A DNA stretch of 64,000 nucleotides from Candidatus Pristimantibacillus lignocellulolyticus (GTDB lineage: Bacteria; Bacillota; Bacilli; Paenibacillales; Paenibacillaceae). Shown one piece after another: positions 34,081 through 41,942 of this stretch. The notes under the pieces are model-generated. The model did no database searches and was not told the origin of the DNA. It was given only the letters and a program-made list of their open reading frames with translations. Position 1 is the first letter of the stretch, and each line of letters starts with the position of its first letter. A program made the translations under genes and the position numbers. The DNA is taken from NCBI GenBank assembly GCA_023639215.1, contig CP097899.1, positions 131,501 to 195,500 on the forward strand, written 5' to 3'.

Positions 34081-34596
34081 TCATTTCAATCTGTTGAGAA
34101 AGCTCTGAAGTTGTAATAACGGCACTTCATATCTATTCTCAACACCATAAGCTCCCTCTTCCGTATTAATGAAAATTGCAAATTTCCGATATAATGTGTT
34201 CAAATACTGATTATCAACTTGTGCGCTAAACCTAATATTACGTATATGTGGTTGATGCATTGCAATATGATTAATTAGATCACGAAAACCACATATAAAT
34301 ACTCTTGTACTACGTGCATAGGGAATTATAATGGCTGAGCTAATATATACAGTTCTTCCATTAGCTTCATAGTTGATATCATCCTCGCCTATTATCCAGT
34401 ATTGAGCACATGCAATTAATTGTTGCTTCGTATTATAGGACATTATTACGGATGAATACTCTAAATATGAGATAAGATGAATCAGTGCATCTTCAAGAAT
34501 AAAGTCCTTACTAAAATGTTCACGGTATTGTATGAAAAACTTTGAAAACAGTGCATACTCTTCGTCTGTCTCACATAATTTCGAGTAGGCATACAT
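34081..34596 (-). CDS. GNAT-like acyltransferase-fold protein
   Basis: About 171 residues. The order of elements suggests a GNAT fold: a strand with QLIACAQYWIIG, a central strand VYISSAIIIPYARS leading into helix TRVFICGFRDLINHI (where the acyl-CoA pyrophosphate loop would be), then IRNIRFSAQVDNQYLNTLYRKF, like the usual N-x3-LY-x-K block. The R/Q-x2-G-x-G/A loop is degenerate (RSTRVF), so it may bind an unusual donor or none. I start it at ATG 34596 with AAGGAG eight bases ahead. It follows the ABC exporter gene closely and resembles the protein at 36878-37405 in size and layout. Confidence 0.55.
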   Translation of the reverse strand: MYAYSKLCETDEEYALFSKFFIQYREHFSKDFILEDALIHLISYLEYSSVIMSYNTKQQLIACAQYWIIGEDDINYEANGRTVYISSAIIIPYARSTRVFICGFRDLINHIAMHQPHIRNIRFSAQVDNQYLNTLYRKFAIFINTEEGAYGVENRYEVPLLQLQSFLNRLK

Positions 34597-34608
34597 CCCT
34601 TTCACTCC

Positions 34609-36768
34609 TTAATTCATCCTTTGTTGGATACCTTTTCTCACATATTCATTAATTTCTGGATGTTGTTTTAGAACATGATGCAATACTTTACGCTGAAGTG
34701 TAATCACGACGCAAGATGTTAACGCCTTGATTGAAGCAGTACGCGGTACACTTTCAAGTAATGCAATTTCTCCAAAATGATCTCCATCCTCCAAAACGGC
34801 AACGCGTACGTTTTCCCCATTATTAGACTGCATCTTCTTCAAAACTTCAACTCGTCCTCTTATTATGATATAAAATTTCTCGCCTCGATCACCTTCATGA
34901 ATAATAGTGGTTCCTTCATCGAATTTCTCAGTATTGAATAGATTTGCAATACTATGAAGCACATCTATATTGATATTCCGGAAAAATAGTAGACGAGCCA
35001 AACGTTCAATATCAATATTCGCTTCGTCACCTTCCTCAGATAACGAAAGACCACTTTGCTTATCCCATAAATACTTGTAAGTACCTTCTAATGTAAGTAG
35101 TTGCTGATGATTGCCTTGCTCTACGAGATTTCCCTGTTCAAATACACAGATCTTATCCGCCTCAATAATTGTCGCTAAACGATGTGTCACAGTTATTATG
35201 GTTCGATCCTTAGCAAGCCGCTTGAATGTTGCATTAATTGATGACTCAGTGGCAGGATCAAGCGCCGAGGTTGCTTCATCTAGTATTAAGATTTGAGGAT
35301 TTCTTACAAGAGCTCGTGCAATTGCTAATCTTTGTCGTTGCCCTCCGGAGAAATTACTACCTTCGTCTAGTACTTCTGTTTCATATCCTAAAGGCAACGA
35401 CATAATGTATTCATGGATTTCTGCCTGCTTTGCTGCGGTAACAACGTCTTCAAAACTCGCGTCCGCATTACTCATTGATATGTTTTCAACTAGTGTTCCT
35501 TGAAACAGAAAATTATCCTGTAACACGATAGCTAGCTGATTACGATAATAACCAAGATCAATATGTGATAACGGCATCCCATTTGCCTTCACTTGACCTT
35601 GTTGTGGTTCATAAAGTCCCAACAACAACTGGACGAGTGAACTTTTTCCTGATCCGCTACTACCAACAAGAGCAATCGATGAACCCGCCTCTATATTAAG
35701 CGAAATATTGTGAAGTACATGCATCTGCTCCGTATAACCAAAGCTAACATTTTCAATCATCAGTTCTAATTGCTGTTCCGGTACTTTGTAGTCATTCTTA
35801 TGGTTAACTTCTAGCTTTTCATTGTGAAGTACTTCATTAATTCGTTCCAAACTTACCTTTGTATCTGTAAGGATTGGAATGATAAACGTTAAACTATATA
35901 CAGAATTCCCCATCGAAACATACATTGTATAAAATGCAACTAAAGCTCCTATAGTAATCTGCTCAGTCAATGCTAGATAAGATCCAAACGCCATAATTAA
36001 AAAATTAACGAGTACAAGACTAATCATAGGAACTCTTCCTAATTGGGCATTCATTACATTCATATTGTAGCTACTTACAAATAATTGCTTCACACGCTTA
36101 CTAAAACGTGTGTACATATATTGCTGTAAATTAAAGCTTTTAATTAGCTTTTGTGCTTTTACATTCTCTTGAACTTCACTATTAAGCTTGGAGATTTGTT
36201 CTTTATACTGTGCATAACGTTGCTCAGCACGTTTGCTCAGCAATAAAGGACCAACAAAAATAAGTGATGCACCAAGTACAATAATAATTGCCATACTCCA
36301 CTGGAGATAAATAAGTACACCCATACTTATCGTTACAACTACAATCGATTGAATCCCCGTTGTAAGTAAAGATGTTAATGCACTACTTATCGTTGGCAGA
36401 TCATTCGAGAACAAAGAAATAGTGTCTCCTGATCGTCTCGTATAGTAATAATTAATATGTAGCTGTTGCAGCTTGGAAAATAATTGATTACGCAAATCAC
36501 TTTCTACTAATGCATTGAGCTTTGATAGGAAGTAATCCCCAACGATACCGGCTATGGTACATAATATACCTGCTATTGCTAGAATAGTAATAATGTTAAC
36601 AAACATACCCATACTTCTAGGTTCAACAGCATAATCAATTAGATATGTAAAACTTAATGGTGCTATTGAGATGAATATTAAGTCTAAACCAATAAAAAGA
36701 AGAAACATCCAAGTCAGCAACTTATATGGCTTCAAATAGCCAATCATCGTCCTAATAACGATTAACAT
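34609..36768 (-). CDS. ABC exporter with C-terminal cyclic-nucleotide-binding domain
   Basis: A 719-residue half-transporter. Residues about 1-310 are a six-helix exporter domain with no C39 peptidase in front. The ATPase (about 335-575) has Walker A GSSGSGKSSL, signature NFSGGQRQRLAIARAL and Walker B ILILDEATSALDP. The last ~110 residues are a cNMP-binding roll (FDEGTTIIHEGDRGEKFYIIIRG, split as FDEGTTIIHEGD and RGEKFYIIIRG) whose phosphate cassette FGEIALLESVPRTAS at 665-679 has the expected Glu and Arg. This suggests that export is gated by a nucleotide or that the domain is a structural module. It starts behind AAGGAG at the end of a repeated leader element. Confidence 0.93.
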   Translation of the reverse strand: MLIVIRTMIGYLKPYKLLTWMFLLFIGLDLIFISIAPLSFTYLIDYAVEPRSMGMFVNIITILAIAGILCTIAGIVGDYFLSKLNALVESDLRNQLFSKLQQLHINYYYTRRSGDTISLFSNDLPTISSALTSLLTTGIQSIVVVTISMGVLIYLQWSMAIIIVLGASLIFVGPLLLSKRAEQRYAQYKEQISKLNSEVQENVKAQKLIKSFNLQQYMYTRFSKRVKQLFVSSYNMNVMNAQLGRVPMISLVLVNFLIMAFGSYLALTEQITIGALVAFYTMYVSMGNSVYSLTFIIPILTDTKVSLERINEVLHNEKLEVNHKNDYKVPEQQLELMIENVSFGYTEQMHVLHNISLNIEAGSSIALVGSSGSGKSSLVQLLLGLYEPQQGQVKANGMPLSHIDLGYYRNQLAIVLQDNFLFQGTLVENISMSNADASFEDVVTAAKQAEIHEYIMSLPLGYETEVLDEGSNFSGGQRQRLAIARALVRNPQILILDEATSALDPATESSINATFKRLAKDRTIITVTHRLATIIEADKICVFEQGNLVEQGNHQQLLTLEGTYKYLWDKQSGLSLSEEGDEANIDIERLARLLFFRNINIDVLHSIANLFNTEKFDEGTTIIHEGDRGEKFYIIIRGRVEVLKKMQSNNGENVRVAVLEDGDHFGEIALLESVPRTASIKALTSCVVITLQRKVLHHVLKQHPEINEYVRKGIQQRMN

Positions 36769-36777
36769 CTTTATATT

Positions 36778-36857
36778 CTCCTTAAACTTTTCATTACTCC
36801 ATGGTGTTCTTCTATGCTAATGAAAAGTACTTCGAAAGCTGTATCTTAACTTTTCAT
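36778..36857 (-). promoter_or_regulatory. Repeated leader unit L3 before the ABC exporter
   Basis: On the minus strand ATGAAAAGTT (36848-36857) is followed by AGCTTTCGAAG, then ACTTTTCATT, then 30 bases later ATGAAAAGTTTAAGGAG at the ribosome binding site. The two GAAAAGTT copies are 63 bases apart and either one can pair with ACTTTTC. The same plan occurs before the Toprim gene at 58314 and the YdjM-like gene at 61536. Confidence 0.65.
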
Positions 36858-36877
36858 AACTACTTGATCTTGAGAGA

Positions 36878-37405
36878 TTAATAATACTGTTCCTGTTGGA
36901 ATTGAGAAGTATATTGCTGAAATTTTACAAAAGGGATACGGTATTCATGTAGCGAACCGTATATTGATTCGTGATGATTGATGGCACAATCCATACGTTT
37001 GTTCACTATACGTTCGAGGTTGCGGTCTGGCTTAGACCAAAAACGAAGCTCTTCTATTAAATCTTCTATATAAACTAGATATTGACTAATGAGTTGTAAC
37101 ATGAGTAATAATACCGATGATGCGCGATGAGGCTTAGATAAATAGGCAATTTGAAATTGAACAACTTCTCGATTACTATAATTTTGATCAGCAGTGCCAT
37201 ATATATAACTTATTGCACCAATCACTTCATTCTCATCATCTAGTGCTAGAAACACTTCACCGTTAAGCAATATAGGACTAGCTAAATAACTAAGTGATAC
37301 GTTAAATGGGTAAGGCATATTCAATTCAGAATAATTGTCTAAAATAAACTCCATATACCTTTGCATATACATAAAGGCAGAACATCGCATAACTTCAAAT
37401 TGCAT
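36878..37405 (-). CDS. GNAT-like protein, first gene of the peptide/exporter locus
   Basis: A 175-residue protein with a GNAT-like order: strand and hairpin EVFLALDDENEVIGAISYIYG, strand VVQFQIAYLSKPHRAS leading into helix SVLLLMLQLISQYLV, then EELRFWSKPDRNLERIVNKR. The acyl-CoA loop (KPHRASS) is not canonical. It has the same length and element order as the protein at 34081-34596, though identity by eye is low. It starts with ATG 37405 behind ATGAGG. With the ABC exporter, the second GNAT-like gene, the small peptide and the exporter trio it forms a same-strand locus of about 6.6 kb. Confidence 0.5.
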   Translation of the reverse strand: MQFEVMRCSAFMYMQRYMEFILDNYSELNMPYPFNVSLSYLASPILLNGEVFLALDDENEVIGAISYIYGTADQNYSNREVVQFQIAYLSKPHRASSVLLLMLQLISQYLVYIEDLIEELRFWSKPDRNLERIVNKRMDCAINHHESIYGSLHEYRIPFVKFQQYTSQFQQEQYY

Positions 37406-37480
37406 CGACCGGCCTCATTTCATCTATTTTAAGAGAGATAGTATTTTTATTACCTTTATAATAACTTAGAAATTATTTTG

Positions 37481-37509
37481 TTCATAGTAATAAAATACAT
37501 TTTTTTCAA
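37481..37509 (-). promoter_or_regulatory. Possible promoter of the peptide/exporter locus
   Basis: Minus-strand TTGAAA (37504-37509) and TATGAA (37481-37486) are 17 bp apart, upstream of the first GNAT-like gene. The gap 37406-37618 is otherwise AT-rich with no gene. Confidence 0.4.
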
Positions 37510-37618
37510 AAAAACTCTCTTATGTTGCCCCATATTAACACGAGATAATTAATTCAATCCGCTCCTTAAGTAGCCTTTTTATAAGATTATCCACGCAGCA
37601 GTAATTATCATACAAAAA

Positions 37619-37666
37619 AGAGAATTTCCCGAAAGTCATTGTCTAATAACTTTCGGGAAATTCTCT
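37619..37666 (-). terminator. Terminator of the sulfonate-type importer operon
   Basis: An 18-bp perfect stem AGAGAATTTCCCGAAAGT with its complement, 12-nt loop, followed on the minus strand by TTTTTTG. Confidence 0.92.
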
Positions 37667-37685
37667 ATTCAGCTGTCTAGCACTA

Positions 37686-38459
37686 CTATCCTTTATAACT
37701 ATCCTGCCATTTCAACAGCTTCTCTTCTAGTATTCTAACAACAGAATCTGTTAGCTTTCCTACTACTGCAAAGACAAGAATACCTACAAATACAACTCCT
37801 GTACGCATATATGCACGAGCATCTTGAATTAAAAATCCAATCCCCTGATCTGCGCCCATAAGTTCTGCAACAACTAGACATAACCAAGAAGTACTAAGTG
37901 AAAGCCGCATACCTAACAAAATATTAGGCATTGCCGCAGGCAACACTACCTTCGTAATTTGGTGGAAACGACTGAATTCTAGTACTCTAGCAACATCGAA
38001 TAACTTAGAATCGACATTACGAACGCCTAAAAATGCATTTACATATAACGGGAAAAACGCTCCCATAGAAATCAATAATATTTTTGAAAGTTCCCCGAAT
38101 CCAAACCACAAAATAAATAGTGGTGTAATTGCTAGTAGTGGTACTGTTCTTAGCATCTGGATCGTTGGGTCTAACATCTGTTCTGTTCGTTTGAACAGAC
38201 CTACTGCTATCCCAACACATAAACCTAGTATCCCACCAATTGCAAAACCTGATAATGCTCTAACAACACTAATTTGAAGATGAAAAAACAATTCGCCAGA
38301 CATTATCATATTCCAAAAATCATTGAATATTGAAGTTGGGGCGGGAAATAACATTGGGTTTATTAGCACAAGTTGAACTGCAATTTGCCAAGCTATAATA
38401 ACAATTACTGGAATAAAACTACCAAGTAAAAGTCGATTTAATTTCATAGATTTCAACAT
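37686..38459 (-). CDS. Sulfonate/nitrate/taurine-type ABC transporter permease (SsuC/TauC-like)
   Basis: A 257-residue permease with six helices and the family block SRFHQITKVVLPAAMPNILLGMRLSLSTSW, split as SRFHQITKVVLPAAMPNI and LLGMRLSLSTSW, which contains the ATPase-docking loop. C-terminal EEKLLKWQ is typical of SsuC/TauC. The start has GAGGAG. It is encoded after the ATPase on the minus strand; the binding protein is divergent beyond the LysR gene. Substrate is probably a sulfur-containing organic compound, judged by the DinB and M20 neighbours, but nitrate/pyrimidine-type substrates cannot be excluded. Confidence 0.9.
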   Translation of the reverse strand: MLKSMKLNRLLLGSFIPVIVIIAWQIAVQLVLINPMLFPAPTSIFNDFWNMIMSGELFFHLQISVVRALSGFAIGGILGLCVGIAVGLFKRTEQMLDPTIQMLRTVPLLAITPLFILWFGFGELSKILLISMGAFFPLYVNAFLGVRNVDSKLFDVARVLEFSRFHQITKVVLPAAMPNILLGMRLSLSTSWLCLVVAELMGADQGIGFLIQDARAYMRTGVVFVGILVFAVVGKLTDSVVRILEEKLLKWQDSYKG

Positions 38460-38480
38460 TTGTTTGTCTCCTCTAGCATG

Positions 38481-39251
38481 CTATATATGCCAATTAATCT
38501 CTTCTTCGTCATTATGATTAAGTGCACGTAGCACCTTTGCACGTAGTTCCTGGAATGATAGACTTACTCGATCTCTAGGATAAGGCAAATCAATCGGAAT
38601 AATTGCTTTGATCTTACCTGGTCGTGCGTCCATCACCACTACTCGATTAGAGAGAAATATTGCTTCATCGATATCATGCGTAACAAGTAACATAGAGGTC
38701 TGATTCTCTCGCCATATATCCAACAATGATTCTTGCATATGGCTACGGGTGAAAGCATCTAATGCGCCAAATGGCTCGTCTAGTAACAACACTTCGGGAT
38801 TTCTAAGTAAGGCACGGGCAATAGCAACACGTTGTGACATCCCACCAGACAATTGTTTGGGAAATGCCTTTTCAAAACCATTAAGTCTGACCAATTCAAT
38901 CATCTGATCAACAGCTTTTCTTACTTCAGGTTTTTTCAAAGATTGATCAGCAGCAATATTTTTCTCGACTGTTAACCATGGGAATAATCTATGTTCTTGA
39001 AAAATAAAACCCTTCTTTTTACTCGGTCCTTGAATAGGTACACCATTGAGCTCTGCCTTACCTTCATAATCAACATCAAGTCCAGCTATAATTTTCAACA
39101 ATGTACTTTTCCCACAACCACTAGGTCCAATAATAGAAACAAATTCCTCTTTTTTCAAAGTAAGATTTATCCCATTAAGCACATGTGTAGCTGATTCTGC
39201 TGTACGAAATGTCTTGTTCAACCCTTGTATTTCTAGTGCCACTGCTGTCAT
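38481..39251 (-). CDS. Sulfonate/nitrate/taurine-type ABC transporter ATPase (SsuB/TauB-like)
   Basis: A 256-residue ATPase: Walker A GPSGCGKSTLLK, Q-loop GFIFQEHRLFPWLTV, signature LSGGMSQRVAIARAL, Walker B VLLLDEPFGALDA, H-loop LVTHDIDEA. The L-S-G-G-M-x-Q-R and QEHRLFPW blocks are typical of SsuB/TauB. It starts 21 bases ahead of the permease in the same operon with an AGGGGAC site, and lies 124 bases downstream of the LysR gene. Confidence 0.93.
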   Translation of the reverse strand: MTAVALEIQGLNKTFRTAESATHVLNGINLTLKKEEFVSIIGPSGCGKSTLLKIIAGLDVDYEGKAELNGVPIQGPSKKKGFIFQEHRLFPWLTVEKNIAADQSLKKPEVRKAVDQMIELVRLNGFEKAFPKQLSGGMSQRVAIARALLRNPEVLLLDEPFGALDAFTRSHMQESLLDIWRENQTSMLLVTHDIDEAIFLSNRVVVMDARPGKIKAIIPIDLPYPRDRVSLSFQELRAKVLRALNHNDEEEINWHI

Positions 39252-39374
39252 CTCAAACGTCCCCTCGCTCTCGTTGCATAGCCAATTTAGAATTTATGGA
39301 GAATCTTATCAGACGATTTCAAGAAATGTCAATAACATTTTTTTGATTATTTTGTAATTTGAATAGGCTGTATC

Positions 39375-40280
39375 TTATTTGATTTGGTTGTATTCCCTTA
39401 GGACATACTTCAAAAATTCACGTTGCGCAATAGAGAAATGTTTACTTGTAAGTCTTGCCCAGCCTAATGAAATTGTCGTTGGCTCATGGTTAACAAGGGA
39501 TATCCCTACAATGTCTCCATTCAGAACTAGTGGATCATACTTCATACTTAATTCAATGAATATTCCAATGGCTACTCCCTCCGCAATTGTCCGCTTTAAT
39601 ATATCTACATTATTCGATGTGAAGATCATATTTACTTTACCGTACTTTTCCATAAAGTCATCCATGAACCAATTGGAGTAGTTATTTTCTGCATTAACAA
39701 ACGTTTCGTTAATTAACTCTTGTGGTGTTACGCTGTACCTTGAAGCAAGCGGTGATCTCTTCCCCACATAAACAACTATTCTCGATTTTAATAAATGTGT
39801 TAGTGTTAAATCTTTCAAATCCTCTTGTTTATGACGATCAAAATATATTAATCCAAGATCAGTTTCATTTCTACGTAGATCTTGAATAATACTTTCGGAG
39901 TTTTTTGCAATAATTTCAAGTCGAACTTTAGGATGATCTTTCTTGTAAGCAACAATCGATCTCGATAAGATTGCGACAATATTAGGTCCAGCAGAGAATC
40001 GAACTTCTCCCTCAATCATAGCACTCTGTATTTGTGATTCTTCTTTGATATCTTCTATTTTGGACAATATTTCATTAACTTTGTCGATGATGATCTTTCC
40101 TCGTTCGGTCGGTTCAGTTCCTGCCCTAGAACGATTAAATATTTTCATGCCTAATTCCTCTTCAAATTTGGATAGCGCTTTACTCACACCCGCTTGGCTA
40201 ATATGAAGTTGATCTGCTGCAATGGAGATAGAACCAGTCTTTGCTATTGCAGCAACATATTCAAACTGCTCAATATTCAT
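39375..40280 (-). CDS. LysR-family transcriptional regulator
   Basis: A 301-residue LysR protein. The N-terminal helix-turn-helix is FEYVAAIAKTGSISIAADQLHISQAGVSKAL, split as FEYVAAIAKTGSIS and IAADQLHISQAGVSKAL, and a periplasmic-binding-like effector domain covers about 90-295. It is divergent from the ssuA-like gene and upstream of the ssuBC-like genes, so it probably controls both arms. Bacillus relatives in such positions (YtlI, CysL) answer to sulfur metabolites; the ligand here is not known. A 15-bp inverted repeat lies in the shared promoter region. Confidence 0.93.
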   Translation of the reverse strand: MNIEQFEYVAAIAKTGSISIAADQLHISQAGVSKALSKFEEELGMKIFNRSRAGTEPTERGKIIIDKVNEILSKIEDIKEESQIQSAMIEGEVRFSAGPNIVAILSRSIVAYKKDHPKVRLEIIAKNSESIIQDLRRNETDLGLIYFDRHKQEDLKDLTLTHLLKSRIVVYVGKRSPLASRYSVTPQELINETFVNAENNYSNWFMDDFMEKYGKVNMIFTSNNVDILKRTIAEGVAIGIFIELSMKYDPLVLNGDIVGISLVNHEPTTISLGWARLTSKHFSIAQREFLKYVLREYNQIK

Positions 40281-40297
40281 ATATAAGACCTCTTTCC

Positions 40298-40312
40298 ATA
40301 ACTTTCAGTTAT
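40298..40312. promoter_or_regulatory. Inverted repeat in the lysR/ssuA intergenic region, likely LysR site
   Basis: ATAACT-TTC-AGTTAT is a perfect 15-bp dyad with the T-N11-A form of LysR operators. It lies 18 bases before the LysR start (autoregulation) and about 50 bases upstream of a TATAAT (40352-40357) that could serve the ssuA-like gene, near the usual activating position. Confidence 0.55.
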
Positions 40313-40396
40313 ATAATTATAATACAAAGTTATTTTACTTGATTACTCGGATATAATACAATACTAATATTCATTCACATAAAGGAGACTATCATA

Positions 40397-41392
40397 ATGA
40401 CATCTAAATCATTCAAAAAATCAGGTTTATTCGTACTTGCACTTATCATCACTCTAGTTGGTCTTACAGCTTGTGGCAAAAGTTCAGACAATTCTAATAA
40501 GGCCGTTGAAGTTAATATTACTGTAAACGGTGGATTAAATCTACTTTCAATAGCAAAAAGTAAAGGTTGGTTTGAAGATGAGTTTGCAACATTGAATGCA
40601 ACTGTCAAATGGCATGAATTCCAAAGCAGCGTTCCTTTGCTTGAAGGTCTAGTATCAGATCGTATTGATTTTTCATTCATCGGAGACGGCACAGTAGTAA
40701 CTGGTAAAGCGGCAAACACACCATTCACAGTTATTTCAGCTACAGGTGTGGAAGGTAACCAAAATAGTATTCTAGTTAAACCAGATAGCGACATTCAATC
40801 TATTCCTGATCTTAAAGGGAAACAAATTGCACTGGCTAAAGGCTCTTCCGCTCATATCTTTCTAGTAAAAGCTCTTGAGAAAAATGGTATGTCTGAATCA
40901 GACGTGAAAATTGTTCAACTTCAACCAGATGAAGCCAATGCTGCATTCCAAGCAGGTCAAGTTGATGCATGGGGAACTTGGGATCCATATGTAACGATTG
41001 AAACATCTGCTGATCGCGCTCGCATTGTAGAAAGTGTAAAAACAATGAACTTTGTTGCACCAGCAGTAATGATAGGTCGCGATAAGTTTTTGAAAGAAAA
41101 CCCTGAACTAGCTGCAGCTTACTTGCGTGTATATCAAAAAGCTGTAGATTGGGTCAAAGAAAATACAGATGAAGCTGCTGAAATATTAGCAACTGAAAGA
41201 AAAATGGATAAAGCTTTAGTGAAAACATTACTAGAAAATACAAACTATATTAATGAGCCAATTACAACGGATATTGCTGCTGCAATTCAAACAACTGCTG
41301 ACATTCTATTTGCAACCGGTACAGTAACTACACAATTAGATGTCAATAAAAATGTGTTTGATAACTCTTATTATGAAGCTTCTAAAAAATAA
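40397..41392 (+). CDS. Sulfonate/nitrate/taurine-type substrate-binding lipoprotein (SsuA-like)
   Basis: A 331-residue lipoprotein with lipobox LTACGKSS near residue 26. The SsuA/NMT1 pattern is visible: NGGLNLLSIAKSKGWFEDEF, VPLLEGLVSDRIDFSFIGDG, KGKQIALAKGSSAHIFLVKAL, and FQAGQVDAWGTWDPYV near 190. It supplies substrate to the SsuC/SsuB-like pair encoded on the other side of the LysR gene. It starts behind AAAGGAGAC and is followed by the DinB-fold and M20 genes in the same direction, 58 bases apart. Confidence 0.92.
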   Translation: MTSKSFKKSGLFVLALIITLVGLTACGKSSDNSNKAVEVNITVNGGLNLLSIAKSKGWFEDEFATLNATVKWHEFQSSVPLLEGLVSDRIDFSFIGDGTVVTGKAANTPFTVISATGVEGNQNSILVKPDSDIQSIPDLKGKQIALAKGSSAHIFLVKALEKNGMSESDVKIVQLQPDEANAAFQAGQVDAWGTWDPYVTIETSADRARIVESVKTMNFVAPAVMIGRDKFLKENPELAAAYLRVYQKAVDWVKENTDEAAEILATERKMDKALVKTLLENTNYINEPITTDIAAAIQTTADILFATGTVTTQLDVNKNVFDNSYYEASKK

Positions 41393-41450
41393 TATCTCCT
41401 AGCTTCAACTAGATGTTAAGTAAACTAATCGATATGCAGGAGGTCATTAC

Positions 41451-41927
41451 ATGAATCAATCTCATCAAGATTCCATCCATAATTATTTGCAAACACCCGT
41501 TATTATTCGCGAGAGCGTAGAAAACTTGTCTCCACAATTGTTATCTTGGAAACCAACAGCTACAGCTTGGAGCATTCAAGAAATTGTTGGACATTTGATC
41601 GATTCGAATATAACCAATTCTTATCGTATTCGTAAAATCATATCTGAACCAGTATCTCCAATTGCTACGTTTGCACATGAAAGCTGGGTAGACCAGCAAC
41701 AATTCAATGACTTCTCACTAACTGAATTGCTTGATATATATGATGCAATTACGAAATATAATGGTATCTTGCTTAGTAAACTTTCAGAAGAACAATGGTT
41801 GTCTGTAGGTATGAAAGGTGATGAGCAAATATCTATCGTTCATATTATTGATAAATTTATATGTAATCATGTTAGTAAGCATATCGGTCAAATCGCTAGA
41901 AATATAGGTGCATTTGAAGCTATTTAA
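41451..41927 (+). CDS. DinB-superfamily protein (YfiT/BstA-like)
   Basis: A 158-residue four-helix DinB-fold protein. The metal-binding histidines of this fold can be placed in EIVGHLIDSN (about His47) and NHVSKHIGQIAR (about 142-146). Relatives include YfiT and the bacillithiol transferase BstA, which conjugate or hydrolyse small molecules at a divalent metal. Start ATG 41451 has AGGAGG. Placed between an importer subunit and an M20 amidohydrolase (16 bases between stop and start), it may help process the imported compound, for instance a thiol conjugate; this is inference. Confidence 0.85.
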   Translation: MNQSHQDSIHNYLQTPVIIRESVENLSPQLLSWKPTATAWSIQEIVGHLIDSNITNSYRIRKIISEPVSPIATFAHESWVDQQQFNDFSLTELLDIYDAITKYNGILLSKLSEEQWLSVGMKGDEQISIVHIIDKFICNHVSKHIGQIARNIGAFEAI

Positions 41928-41942
41928 GAAAGGAGCACTACA

